From MKUN01 sp964481425 (GTDB lineage Bacteria > Bacteroidota > Bacteroidia > Chitinophagales > Chitinophagaceae): a stretch of 64,000 bases of DNA. The position numbers were made by a program, and so were the translations under genes. The notes beneath the pieces were generated by a model. That model made no database searches, had not been told where the DNA came from, and worked only from the letters and a program-made list of their open reading frames with translations. Below, one piece after another: positions 1 through 8,755 of this stretch. The DNA lies in NCBI GenBank assembly GCA_964481425.1, contig CAYZTM010000012.1:39295-103294 (forward strand). Reading direction: 5' to 3'. Within the stretch, counting starts at the first letter, position 1, and each line of letters starts with the position of its first letter.

Positions 1-1875
1 AGCGTAAGGGGCTGTTTCAATTGGACCCCAACAGAATCAGATACAGGTTTACATGTGCTTACTGTAACTGTTAAGGACTCTACATGTCGCCCTCCGGGGA
101 TACCCATTACACAAACCTATGTGATACCGGTTTACGTTTGGCCGATAACGCATGCATATGGTGATACAACTATGTGTAAGGCTGAAACGGCACACCTGGG
201 CGCTTATGGAGGTAGTAACTTTACATGGACAGTCGTATCCGGTACGCCTAATTCGTTGACTTGTACGAATTGTCAGTATCCGGACGCAAACCCGACAGTA
301 ACCAGTGTATATGCAGTTGTATCTAATTCAAGCGCCTTCTGTAACCAGAATAAGGACACTGTAGTGGTTAGGGTTATAAATAACGGTGTATTTAGTGCAG
401 GGCCTGATACCACCATATGTGTGGACAACAGCCTGCCATTTAACATAAACCTTCAGCCAGATACCACAACTACCTATTCGGTATTGTGGACACCGCCTAA
501 CTTCCTTGACAACCCTACAAGCACTACGCCTGTACTTACACCTACTACCAACGAGACACAGTTGACCTATGTCGTCACGGTAACCTCCGATGTACTTAGC
601 CGTTGTAAATCGAGCGATACGGTTAATGTAAGGGTGTTGCAGGGCTATACCATATATAACCATGATACCGCAATATGCTTTGGCGATACTGTGCAGATAC
701 ATGCAAGCAGCGATGCAGGTTATACCTATTCATGGTCGCCACAGACGAATGTTTATGATCCGGGATTATTGGAGCCTTTCATTGTGCCTGATACTACAAG
801 TACCTACACCATCAGCGCTCACTTCCCGGGCTGTCGAGATAGTAATACTACACGTACGATAGAAGTTCAGCCTATCCCGGAAATAACAATGAGCTATCCC
901 GATACTGCGGTATGTTATGGAGCTAAGACTTATATGAAAGCATCAATAGGACCATCCTGGTACAGCGATTATACTTATAACTGGTCTCCTGCCCAGTTCG
1001 TGAACAACGCACAGTCGCTCAATCCATTTACGATCGCTAAGCAAACAAGAGTATTTACGCTTACCGTATCTACTGCAGCAGGATGTACCTCAAAAGACAG
1101 CACCCGGATATTCGTGATCCCGGTACGGTTCATGGGAACATCGCCGGATACAAGTATTTGCCCGCGGGACAGTGCACTGTTAAGTGTGTTCAGTACCGAT
1201 ACAAACGTGATACTTGATCATGTATGGTGGACACCCAATTATGGCCTTAGCGATGCAACAGGTTTCAGTACCTATGCATGGCCCAACAGCAATATGGAGT
1301 ACATAGTGTATGGTGTAGATACCAATGGCTGCCTGGACAGTACTTTTGCCCACGTGATCGTGAAGTCCGGTGCAATTTTGGATATACCAGATTCGGTTAC
1401 CATATTCCCGGGTGAAACTTACCAGATGAATCCCGGTACCAACTGCTATTATTTCCAATGGTTCCCGGCTACAGGCCTGTCAGCGGATAGCATAGCTAAT
1501 CCTATAGCACGACCTGAAGTGAGCACAAGGTATATTGTACATGGTAGAACTGAGGTGGGTTGCGATGTTGTAGATTCAATAGATGTTAAGGTGATGAATG
1601 ACTCTTACATCGAGCTGCCCAATGCCTTTACTCCGGGTTCTGAGCCTAACGCAATTCTGAAAGTGCTGCACAAAGGTGATGCTACTCTAAAAGATTTTGT
1701 GATCTACGATCGCTGGGGTGTCAAAATGTTTGAAACGCATAATATAGAAGAAGGATGGGATGGAACGTATAAAGGAAAGCCTCAGCCTTTCGGAGTGTAT
1801 GTTTACCAGGTGGAAGCTGTATCGCCAACCGGTAAGAAATTTGTGAAGCAAGGTAATGTGACACTCATCCGCTAA
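1..1875 (+). CDS. Secreted PKD/Ig-like repeat protein with T9SS type B sorting domain (5' end missing)
   Basis: The frame is open from base 1, so the start lies left of the window; 624 residues are visible. They form successive beta-sandwich-like modules of about 80-100 residues, each with paired Cys and phrases such as PDTAVCYG and YTYNWSP, resembling PKD/Ig-like modules of Bacteroidota surface proteins. From about visible residue 537 the C terminus has the gliding-motility-associated (type B) sorting domain: LPNAFTPG, then VIYDRWGVKMFE, then GWDGTYKGKPQPFGVYVYQV. Known for the family: this domain directs export through the outer membrane by T9SS. The protein is therefore probably an exported or surface-attached adhesin-like protein; no enzymatic motif is visible. 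The T9SS assignment is firm, the ligand unknown. Confidence 0.9.
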   Translation, partial: SVRGCFNWTPTESDTGLHVLTVTVKDSTCRPPGIPITQTYVIPVYVWPITHAYGDTTMCKAETAHLGAYGGSNFTWTVVSGTPNSLTCTNCQYPDANPTVTSVYAVVSNSSAFCNQNKDTVVVRVINNGVFSAGPDTTICVDNSLPFNINLQPDTTTTYSVLWTPPNFLDNPTSTTPVLTPTTNETQLTYVVTVTSDVLSRCKSSDTVNVRVLQGYTIYNHDTAICFGDTVQIHASSDAGYTYSWSPQTNVYDPGLLEPFIVPDTTSTYTISAHFPGCRDSNTTRTIEVQPIPEITMSYPDTAVCYGAKTYMKASIGPSWYSDYTYNWSPAQFVNNAQSLNPFTIAKQTRVFTLTVSTAAGCTSKDSTRIFVIPVRFMGTSPDTSICPRDSALLSVFSTDTNVILDHVWWTPNYGLSDATGFSTYAWPNSNMEYIVYGVDTNGCLDSTFAHVIVKSGAILDIPDSVTIFPGETYQMNPGTNCYYFQWFPATGLSADSIANPIARPEVSTRYIVHGRTEVGCDVVDSIDVKVMNDSYIELPNAFTPGSEPNAILKVLHKGDATLKDFVIYDRWGVKMFETHNIEEGWDGTYKGKPQPFGVYVYQVEAVSPTGKKFVKQGNVTLIR

Positions 1876-1980
1876 CCGGGTATCATTAAGAGTTAATATT
1901 GAGGGGTGGCACAATGCCACCCCTTATTTATATATGCTGGCATTCTTTTTATATAGGTAAACAAGATCAACACAACTGAT

Positions 1981-2448
1981 ATGAAAAAGAAGAAAAAAAC
2001 GGCAAAGATATTTGACCGTTTTGCCACGAAGATCACCTATTATGCCGGTCGCCCGCTTACCTTTTTTACAGCTTTGCTTATTGTGATTGTTTGGGCGTTG
2101 GTAGGTCCAATATTTCATTATTCGGATACCTGGCAACTCGTTATCAATACAGGTACAACCATCATTACTTTCCTGATGGTTTTTGTGATACAGCAGTCAC
2201 AAAATAAAGATACGGTAGCCATACATCTTAAGCTTAATGAACTGATAGCAGCCACAAAAACGGCCAGCAATAGACTCGTGGATGTTGAGGACCTTACGGA
2301 AGAAGAACTGATACTGCTCAAAAAATTCTATGTAAGAATTGCTGATCTTGCACAAAGAGACAAAGACCTGTTCTCAACGCACTCCATTGACGAAGCTGAA
2401 GAGGTGCATTCAAGGAAACATACAGCTAAAGGGAAAGAGGACGCTTAA
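1981..2448 (+). CDS. Low-affinity iron permease family membrane protein
   Basis: This 155-residue protein has a Lys-rich N terminus, two hydrophobic segments (about residues 23-45 and 50-72) and a charged cytoplasmic C-terminal helix. The pattern RPLTFFTALLIVIVWALVGP, followed by DTWQLVINTGTTIITFLMVF and IQQSQNKDT, is characteristic of the bacterial low-affinity iron permease family (Pfam Iron_permease). Bacterial members are much smaller than fungal Fet4, and an iron-transport role for them is by homology only. Its stop codon overlaps the stop of the convergent SRPBCC gene by 4 bp. Confidence 0.8.
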   Translation: MKKKKKTAKIFDRFATKITYYAGRPLTFFTALLIVIVWALVGPIFHYSDTWQLVINTGTTIITFLMVFVIQQSQNKDTVAIHLKLNELIAATKTASNRLVDVEDLTEEELILLKKFYVRIADLAQRDKDLFSTHSIDEAEEVHSRKHTAKGKEDA

Positions 2449-2918
2449 TTACAGCTGACGTCCGTCTGCAATTTTCGGGCAAGACACCGGGCCCCTCTCT
2501 TCATGACTATCTTGTGGTTAAGTTTAAAGATGGGTTTCAGCATAAAGGCAAACGCATTCATCCATCCTATATTGGTATGTACATCCCAGTGACAGCTGAC
2601 ATGTGTTATGCCCTCCCCGATACCAAAATGCCATGAGCCGGTGCCTTCCAGTTCACCCGACGCTTTCCCGGAAAGGCATTTGTACTCTTCGCGTTCAGTT
2701 AACAGCAGGTTGAAGGATAAAGTGTACCCGGTAGGGCTTTTTAGCTTGTAAACTCTTATGCTGCCGATCCCTCTTTCGTCACCTTTTTCTATTTCGGTGA
2801 CCGATAATACATCCTTCCACCATTGCGGCCATTCTTCTGATTTATAGATCACTTCCCATACCTCTTTGAACGGGGCACTGACGTACCAATGTGTGGTGAA
2901 TGAATAATTTTGAGGCAT
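2445..2918 (-). CDS. SRPBCC (START-like) domain protein
   Basis: A single-domain soluble protein of 157 residues. The opening HWYVSAPFKEVWEVIYKSEE followed by WPQWWKDV and the C-terminal long helix fit the polyketide-cyclase/START-like SRPBCC fold, which binds hydrophobic ligands in a deep cavity. The middle strands (GSIRVYKLKSPTGYTLSFN; TGSWHF; THVSCHWDV) are as expected. The start lies 8 bp downstream of the NAD synthetase stop, so the two are probably co-transcribed. Ligand and role cannot be told from sequence. Confidence 0.78.
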   Translation of the reverse strand: MPQNYSFTTHWYVSAPFKEVWEVIYKSEEWPQWWKDVLSVTEIEKGDERGIGSIRVYKLKSPTGYTLSFNLLLTEREEYKCLSGKASGELEGTGSWHFGIGEGITHVSCHWDVHTNIGWMNAFAFMLKPIFKLNHKIVMKRGARCLARKLQTDVSCN

Positions 2919-2926
2919 AAAATTTA

Positions 2927-4615
2927 TTATGACAGGTATTTACCAACGATAGGCACTCTCCGGCCTACGCCAAATGCTTTTGGAGATACTCTTAATATAG
3001 GGCAAAACTGGTTCCGTTTGTACTCGTTCATGTTGACCAATTTTAAGATTCGCTGAACTAAAACACTATCATTGCCCATGGCGATGATCTCTTTCGGCCC
3101 CTGGTGCCGTTCTATATATTGGTAGAGTAGGGGGTCGAGTATGCTGTAGTCCGGCAGGCTGTCTGTATCCTTTTGGCCCGGTCTCAATTCAGCACTGGGT
3201 GCTTTGGTGATTATTGACTGGGGTATTATTTCTTTATCCCTGTTCAGGTAATTGGCAATTGCATATACCTGTGTTTTATAGAGGTCGCCGATGACACTGA
3301 GGCCACCTGCCATATCACCATATAATGTACCATATCCTGTTGACAGTTCGCTCTTGTTGGAGGTATTGAGCAATATAGAACTGAACTTATTACATAGGGC
3401 CATTACGAGCGCTCCTCTTATGCGCGATTGCAGGTTTTCTTCTGCAACATCAAATGGTCGGTCTTTGAAAACAGGGTGCAGCTCGTTCGTAAAAGACTGG
3501 AAGATATGTTCTATGGGGATGATATCATATGACATGCCAAGATTCTCTGAGAGGTGTTCTGCATCGGTTACCGAATGCCTGGAAGAGAATTGCGAAGGCA
3601 TGAGCAGGGCATGTACATTGGCCGGGCCAAGGGCCTCGGCAGCAAGGGCCTGTACCACAGCGCTATCGATGCCTCCGGATGAGGCTACTACGGCTTTACT
3701 GAAGTTCATCTTGCCGAAATAGTCCCGTATGCCTGATACCAGGGCACTGTGTATTTGTTCGATGCTTTTAGCAGGCTCATAAGTCTCCGGCATTAGCTGT
3801 GTGAAGGGAACAGTGGCAGCACTACGTATCACCGGTTCAGCGAAAGTATTGTCATCAAGCAGGGTAACAGACTGCATAGCCTCTTCGAAATAGGGGAGCT
3901 CTGCCACAATATCGCAGCTTGCATTCATCACTACAGAGCCACCATCAAATATCAATTCGGTTTGCGCACCGGTGGTGTTGCAGTAGATCATGGGTAGCTT
4001 GTACTTGCTCACATTTTGTTTGATGATGCCTTTGCGCCCGTCAGCATGTACATAGTCGAATGGTGATGCACTAAGGTTTATCATCAGCTCGGGCCCTTTC
4101 TCCATCAATATATCCATGGGGCAGGTACGGTACATAGGATCATCACCGAGGTTCCAGATGTCTTCGCAGATGGTAACTGCTATCCTTTTTGTCTTGAACG
4201 TGATGATATCCCATTCATATGCAGGCTCGAAGTAGCGATACTCATCGAAAATGTCGTAGTTGGGAAGGAGGCTTTTGTGGATGACCTTCTTTATTTCCCT
4301 TTCGTACAGAAAGTATGCACTGTTGAACAGGTTCTTGCCCTCTATCTTAGGATTGTGGGCGGGGCCACCTACCAGCACTGCTATATCGTCTGCTGCCTCC
4401 TTTATGCGTTCTATAGATGCAAGGCTTTTGGCAATAAAGTCATCGAATTCAAGAAAATCTCGCGGGGGGTAGCCGCAAACGGCCAGTTCTGAGAACACGA
4501 CCAGGTCGGCACCTTGCTTTTTGGCCTCTGCTGTTGCTGCCAGTATCTTATTGGTGTTCGCCTCGAAATTACCGATATGGTAATTCTGCTGTGCCAGGAA
4601 TATCTTCATGCTCAT
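2927..4615 (-). CDS. nadE: Glutamine-dependent NAD+ synthetase
   Basis: NadE makes NAD+ from nicotinic acid adenine dinucleotide, ATP and glutamine in the cytoplasm. The 562 residues hold an N-terminal nitrilase-like glutaminase with its Glu-Lys-Cys triad (E43 in VVFSELAVCGYPPRD, K114 in HKSLLPNYD, C150 in TICEDIWN) and a C-terminal synthetase with the ATP-binding loop SSGGIDSA near residue 312 and the NTSNKSELSTGYGTLYGD stretch. Length fits the two-domain glutamine-using form. An alternative Met two codons downstream (4609) is possible. It is followed after 8 bp by the SRPBCC gene on the same strand, and separated from the upstream barrel gene by a terminator at 4635-4664. Confidence 0.95.
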   Translation of the reverse strand: MSMKIFLAQQNYHIGNFEANTNKILAATAEAKKQGADLVVFSELAVCGYPPRDFLEFDDFIAKSLASIERIKEAADDIAVLVGGPAHNPKIEGKNLFNSAYFLYEREIKKVIHKSLLPNYDIFDEYRYFEPAYEWDIITFKTKRIAVTICEDIWNLGDDPMYRTCPMDILMEKGPELMINLSASPFDYVHADGRKGIIKQNVSKYKLPMIYCNTTGAQTELIFDGGSVVMNASCDIVAELPYFEEAMQSVTLLDDNTFAEPVIRSAATVPFTQLMPETYEPAKSIEQIHSALVSGIRDYFGKMNFSKAVVASSGGIDSAVVQALAAEALGPANVHALLMPSQFSSRHSVTDAEHLSENLGMSYDIIPIEHIFQSFTNELHPVFKDRPFDVAEENLQSRIRGALVMALCNKFSSILLNTSNKSELSTGYGTLYGDMAGGLSVIGDLYKTQVYAIANYLNRDKEIIPQSIITKAPSAELRPGQKDTDSLPDYSILDPLLYQYIERHQGPKEIIAMGNDSVLVQRILKLVNMNEYKRNQFCPILRVSPKAFGVGRRVPIVGKYLS

Positions 4616-4634
4616 GCTGTAAGGCTATATTACT

Positions 4635-4664
4635 AAAAAGCCCGTACAAAGTTATTGTACGGGC
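4635..4664 (-). terminator. Rho-independent terminator of the outer-membrane barrel gene
   Basis: A perfect 10-bp inverted repeat, GCCCGTACAA / TTGTACGGGC with a 5-nt loop (4640-4664), is followed on the minus strand by TTTTTAG. It lies between the barrel gene and nadE, so it should end barrel-gene transcripts before nadE. Confidence 0.8.
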
Positions 4665-4694
4665 GTAGTTGTTTTGGTTAAATGACACTGTAAA

Positions 4695-5531
4695 TTAAAA
4701 GAATATTCCTAAACGCAGGGCAAAATTGTTGAGCCTGGTATTACCATCTTTAAAGCTGCCTTTATATTTGAGATCGTAATTTCCGGGATTGGTCGCATCG
4801 GGGGCAAAACCATTGTTGAAAAACAGGCCGGCATATATACTGAGTTTTTCACTGATGGGATATTCAGCACCGCCACCAACATTGAGCGTGAATATCACCG
4901 GAGGTACTGCGAGCGTACCTTTAAGTTTTTCGTTATTACCGGTAGTTTCTGTCAGGGCGCTTCCTGTGCTATCGCTGTATGTCACAGTGTAAGTGGCTTT
5001 TTTAGCCAGGTTGAAGCCAACAGTTAAGCCCAATTGCCCGAACACCCTTACGCCTGCCGAACCAAGTTCATCGGAACGTAGTTTGAGGTTGAAAGGCACT
5101 TCGAGATACTGAAGGTTGTAATTGAATTTGGTCTGATAAACGTTGTTGGTTGCGTAAGTGTTGCCGCTGGTATTGGGCCCCACATACTTTGTGGAGATGA
5201 TGCCGCCGGATGTATTGAGGTTGAAACCTGTAGCAAAACCATAGTTCTCAGCAAAATAGTAGTCCATAAGCAGACCCCACATATAGCCAAGTTTACTGCC
5301 TTCGCTGCTAACACTATAAAGGCCATCATCGCTTTTACCTGTTGTGGGGTGCATCCAGGCTATAGTTGGCGCAAAATAAACCCCGAAACGTATGTCGCCT
5401 TTTTGGGTATGGCCACCATAATGATGGCGCGGCGCTTCGGCTGGCGAACCATCGTCGTATTCATATTTTTGAGCGTTGACGGCACCGATACATGCAATAA
5501 TAAAGGCTACCGATAGGAGAAGTTTTTTCAT
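4695..5531 (-). CDS. Outer-membrane beta-barrel protein (PorT-like family)
   Basis: 278 residues with a cleavable signal peptide (MKKLLLSVAFIIACIGAVNAQ) and alternating amphipathic strands ending in Phe (LRLGIFF), as in outer-membrane barrels. The phrase LQYLEVPFNLKLR and the surrounding spacing are typical of the Bacteroidota PorT-like/OMP_b-brl_2 family. A short His-rich segment (PRHHYGGHTQ) follows the signal peptide. True PorT is a T9SS assembly component, but this is a large family and sequence alone does not show that this member is PorT. It is divergent from gldB with about 90 bp between. Confidence 0.8.
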   Translation of the reverse strand: MKKLLLSVAFIIACIGAVNAQKYEYDDGSPAEAPRHHYGGHTQKGDIRFGVYFAPTIAWMHPTTGKSDDGLYSVSSEGSKLGYMWGLLMDYYFAENYGFATGFNLNTSGGIISTKYVGPNTSGNTYATNNVYQTKFNYNLQYLEVPFNLKLRSDELGSAGVRVFGQLGLTVGFNLAKKATYTVTYSDSTGSALTETTGNNEKLKGTLAVPPVIFTLNVGGGAEYPISEKLSIYAGLFFNNGFAPDATNPGNYDLKYKGSFKDGNTRLNNFALRLGIFF

Positions 5532-5622
5532 ATGTCGCTATTCTTAGGCATTTTACACAAATATCAGGCCGATTCGTTAGCTAATATTATTTTTGCCTTG
5601 GTAAAAGTAAAACCATTTCCTG

Positions 5623-6693
5623 ATGTTGAAGTATCTGCGCTTGCCTAAAAAACACTTTTTTCCACACATATCCACATTGGCGGTTACAATCGGCCTTTGT
5701 TTGGGTCTTGCAGCCTGTAATAATGGTGAGAAGACGCCCAATGTGTCGGGTATTAAGGTAAACCTGGACGCACGCAGGTTTGATAAAGACCTTACGGCTA
5801 TAGATACTACACATATTGCGTTTGGCCTGCAACAGCTGAAAAATAAATATCCTGATTTTCTCGATTTCTATCTTGACACCCTGATGGGGTTGGGGATACA
5901 TGGTAACTATATAGACACAGCTGATGCAATACATACCGGCTTAAGGACTTACCTGACTTATAAGGACTATCGAGGTTTGTTGGATACGGTTTCAGTTCAT
6001 TTTCCTGATCTTACCAGCATTAATGAGCACCTTACCAAGGGCTTTCAGTACATGCTATATTATTACCCAAAGTACCATGTGCCGAAAGTGATCTATTCTG
6101 TATTCTGGCTGAACAAGTTGCCGGTATTCATGGAAACGAATGGCAATATCGGTGTTGACCTGGATATGTTCCTTGGTCCTGACTATCCTTATTATAAGTC
6201 GGTAGGAGTGCCGGAATATACTGCCAAACACCTAGTGCCCGGCTATATACCTGTTGCAGTGTTCAGCCTGATATATGACGATATGCATCCGTTCCAAAGG
6301 GAAGGGCGGAACCTGCTTGATATGATGATACAGCGTGGGAAGATGCAATATTTCTTAAGCAAGGTATTGCCTTTCCTTAATGACGCGGAGCGGCTGGCCT
6401 ATTCAAAAGAAGACCTTCAAGGTTGTGAAAAGAACGAGGTCCAGGTATATAACTATTTTGTAAAGAACAACCTGTTCTATCAAAAGGACCTGCAGACCGT
6501 ATTTCGTTATGTAAATGACGGGCCGAACACAGAAGAGATAGCGAAACAATGCCCCGGTAATATTGGAACATGGCTGGGTTACCAGATAGTGAAAGCATAT
6601 ATGAGAGAACACCCCGAAACTACCTTGCCGGAACTGTTTGAGTTGAATGATCCCCAGAAACTCCTTGAAGGCTCGAAGTATAATCCCAGATAA
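5623..6693 (+). CDS. gldB: Gliding motility lipoprotein GldB
   Basis: 356 residues with a lipoprotein signal: hydrophobic stretch then LAAC, lipidated Cys at 32. The mature part shows features of GldB: the RFDKDL motif near the N terminus, KYPDFLDFYLDTLMGLG, then DMFLGPDYPYY and the C-terminal GTWLGYQIVKAYMREHP. GldB is required for gliding in Flavobacterium and sits in the cell envelope; its biochemical role is not settled. The usual partner gldC is not next to it; a DUF3078 gene follows after a short gap. Together with the T9SS cargo genes in this window it supports a gliding or T9SS-competent organism. Confidence 0.85.
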   Translation: MLKYLRLPKKHFFPHISTLAVTIGLCLGLAACNNGEKTPNVSGIKVNLDARRFDKDLTAIDTTHIAFGLQQLKNKYPDFLDFYLDTLMGLGIHGNYIDTADAIHTGLRTYLTYKDYRGLLDTVSVHFPDLTSINEHLTKGFQYMLYYYPKYHVPKVIYSVFWLNKLPVFMETNGNIGVDLDMFLGPDYPYYKSVGVPEYTAKHLVPGYIPVAVFSLIYDDMHPFQREGRNLLDMMIQRGKMQYFLSKVLPFLNDAERLAYSKEDLQGCEKNEVQVYNYFVKNNLFYQKDLQTVFRYVNDGPNTEEIAKQCPGNIGTWLGYQIVKAYMREHPETTLPELFELNDPQKLLEGSKYNPR

Positions 6694-6720
6694 AATTTAG
6701 TGTTTATAAAAAGAAAGAAG

Positions 6721-7740
6721 ATGAGAAAAGTTCTATTGTCAGTATTAGTTATTTCCTTATGCTCCTACCAGGCAATGGCCCAATTGGACCAGGCCGACGC
6801 GGTAAAAAAATCACTTGAAACGCAAAACAAAGACACAACAGCATGGATACATAGCGGTGTTTTCTCGCTGGGCATCAATGAAGGTTTCCTGCACAACTGG
6901 GCTGCGGGGGGCGAACTGGCGTCTCTTACTACCAATGGTATACTGAGTGCTAACCTTACACGTCTTGCGGGACGGAATGTATGGAGCAATAACCTTGATA
7001 TGACCTATGGCCTGATCTATGCCTACTCAACCGGTTTTGTACCCAAAAAGACAGATGACCGTATTGATTTCACATCGAAATTTGGGCACCAGATCGATAC
7101 CTCCAATTTTTACATAACGGGTTTGTTCAACTTCAAGTCGCAGTTCACAAAAGGATATGATTATTCGGTACCTAACTGGGATTCGTTCTCTACATCAAAA
7201 TTCCTCTCTCCTGCTTATTTTACGCTAGCTGCGGGTATTGAATACCGCAGGGGTACCGACCTGAGCTTGTTTCTGTCGCCGCTGGCAGCACGTGTCACGC
7301 TGGCCGATAAATACTATACGATGATGAAGCCCGATGGCGCTTTCGGTGTGGAATATGGTAAAACCTCGCGCTTTGAGTTTGGCGCTTATTTCTCCGGCCG
7401 CTATGTATGGAATATCAGCAAGAATATTGTGTTCAAGACCCGTGCCGACCTGTATTGCAACTACCTGGCAAAAAATGTGAAGGACAGTACAGGTGCTATT
7501 GTGAAATATGACAACCCGGGTAACATAGATATATTGTGGGATAATATTCTGTCCGTAAAGGTGGCAAAGTATGTCAGCCTAACATTAGGTGCTACCTTTA
7601 TTTATGACAACGATGTACCATATAGCAAAACTTATGTAGATGCGAGTGGTGCTGTAGTGGATAAAAATGAACCCGGTGAGGGGCTTGGCTGGCTACAGCT
7701 GAAGCAGATATTCACGGTAGGTTTTGAATATAAATTTTAA
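6721..7740 (+). CDS. DUF3078 outer-membrane protein
   Basis: 339 residues from ATG 6721; a GTG at 6700 would add seven residues before the signal peptide (MRKVLLSVLVISLCSYQAMAQ), so the ATG is preferred. The body has the DUF3078 pattern: GVFSLGINEGFLHNWAAGGE, NVWSNNLDMTYGL, DDRIDFTSKFGHQ, and a C-terminal strand ending EYKF. Known members are Bacteroidota-specific predicted beta-barrels of unknown function. It lies just after gldB and is followed by two terminators. Confidence 0.85.
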   Translation: MRKVLLSVLVISLCSYQAMAQLDQADAVKKSLETQNKDTTAWIHSGVFSLGINEGFLHNWAAGGELASLTTNGILSANLTRLAGRNVWSNNLDMTYGLIYAYSTGFVPKKTDDRIDFTSKFGHQIDTSNFYITGLFNFKSQFTKGYDYSVPNWDSFSTSKFLSPAYFTLAAGIEYRRGTDLSLFLSPLAARVTLADKYYTMMKPDGAFGVEYGKTSRFEFGAYFSGRYVWNISKNIVFKTRADLYCNYLAKNVKDSTGAIVKYDNPGNIDILWDNILSVKVAKYVSLTLGATFIYDNDVPYSKTYVDASGAVVDKNEPGEGLGWLQLKQIFTVGFEYKF

Positions 7741-7753
7741 TACAGCAATGTGG

Positions 7754-7793
7754 ATTTCGTGATGTGTTAAATGCCACGAAATAGTTTATTTTT
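7754..7793 (+). terminator. Rho-independent terminator 1 after DUF3078
   Basis: An 8-bp stem ATTTCGTG (7754-7761) / CACGAAAT (7775-7782) is followed by AGTTTATTTTTG. It lies 13 bp after the DUF3078 stop. The ATG at 7771 lies in its loop, which argues against that codon as the scpA start. Confidence 0.7.
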
Positions 7794-7798
7794 GACAG

Positions 7799-7830
7799 CA
7801 GCCGGGCATAATGGCCGGCTGTTTATTTTT
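7799..7830 (+). terminator. Rho-independent terminator 2 after DUF3078
   Basis: A second hairpin, CAGCCGG (7799-7805) / CCGGCTG (7815-7821), is followed by TTTATTTTT. It is in tandem with the first and ends 12 bp before the scpA ATG, so scpA either has a very short leader or depends on readthrough. Confidence 0.7.
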
Positions 7831-7842
7831 CTGAATTACGAG

Positions 7843-8676
7843 ATGTCGGCTACTTACCAGATAAAACTTCCCCAGTTTGAAGGGCCTTTTGACCTGTTGC
7901 TGTTCTTTATAGAACGCGACGAGCTGGATATTTATAATATACCCATCCATAATATCACGCGCGATTTCCTTGACTATATCCATACTATGGAGTCGCTCAA
8001 TATAGAGCTGGCTTCAGAGTTCATCTTGTTCATATCTACACTGATGCGTATCAAGGCGAGGATGTTGCTGCCACGCAAGGAGCTGGATGCCCAGGGGAAT
8101 GAAATAGACCCCCGGCAGGAGCTTGTGGATAAGATATTGGAATACAAGCGCTTTAAGGAGGCATCGGAGCAGATGATGATGATGGAGGCCGAGCGTATGC
8201 TGCAGATAAAACGCGGTAATATCCGGAATGAACTGGATGCGCTTGGCGAAGAATACTCGGAGGGTACCGAGATACAGACGGTTACTATGTTCAAGCTTAT
8301 GCAGGCTTTCGAACGTACCATGAAGCGTTTCAAAGACCGTACTGATAAACCCCAGCACGTAGTGGTAAAGTATAATTACAGTATGGAGGGCCAGCGTGCG
8401 TTCCTGCTCGACTATATGCAGAATACCCAGCGTGTGGCTTTTGATACCCTCTTCGGGCAATGCCAGAACCGCCTGCATGCTATATTCACTTTCCTTTCAT
8501 TACTTGAGCTGATACAACAGCAGTTCTTTAATATCCTGATAGGCACAGGGCGCAATAACTTTATTGTGGAGCGCAATGATAGCCGGGAGGAAATAGCAGG
8601 TGATAATGAAGGGACGGAACAAAATGACCAAAATACAGAAGATAATACCGACAATGATGGTACTATGGCACAGTAA
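7843..8676 (+). CDS. scpA: Segregation and condensation protein A (ScpA)
   Basis: ScpA is the kleisin subunit that bridges SMC heads with ScpB during chromosome condensation and segregation. Residues from the ATG at 7843 (277 aa) show the hallmark N-terminal kleisin motif FEGPFDLLLFFIERDELDIY, the long helical linker, and the C-terminal winged helix (SFLSLLELIQQQFFNIL). The start was moved from the in-frame ATG at 7771 because that stretch contains two terminators and codes for residues without family similarity. After the winged helix comes an unusual acidic, Asn/Asp/Glu-rich tail of about 30 residues. scpB is not adjacent. Confidence 0.92.
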   Translation: MSATYQIKLPQFEGPFDLLLFFIERDELDIYNIPIHNITRDFLDYIHTMESLNIELASEFILFISTLMRIKARMLLPRKELDAQGNEIDPRQELVDKILEYKRFKEASEQMMMMEAERMLQIKRGNIRNELDALGEEYSEGTEIQTVTMFKLMQAFERTMKRFKDRTDKPQHVVVKYNYSMEGQRAFLLDYMQNTQRVAFDTLFGQCQNRLHAIFTFLSLLELIQQQFFNILIGTGRNNFIVERNDSREEIAGDNEGTEQNDQNTEDNTDNDGTMAQ

Positions 8677-8715
8677 TTGCTATAGTTATATTGTTAGTGT
8701 AAGTAAAACTCCAAA

Positions 8716-8755
8716 GATTTCCCCGCACTGTCGGACAGTTGGCGGGGATTCTTGT
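8716..8755. terminator. Bidirectional terminator between scpA and the DUF6263 gene
   Basis: A nested hairpin: outer stem TCCCCGC / GCGGGGA and inner ACTGT / ACAGT (8720-8748). It lies between two convergent genes, with TTCTTGTTT on the plus side and AAATCTTTGGAG on the minus side. Confidence 0.65.

Noticed and set aside
5588..5595. TATTTTTG, a perfect -7 element upstream of gldB
   Set aside because: There is no TTTG-like -33 element 19-21 bp upstream, so it was not listed as a promoter.
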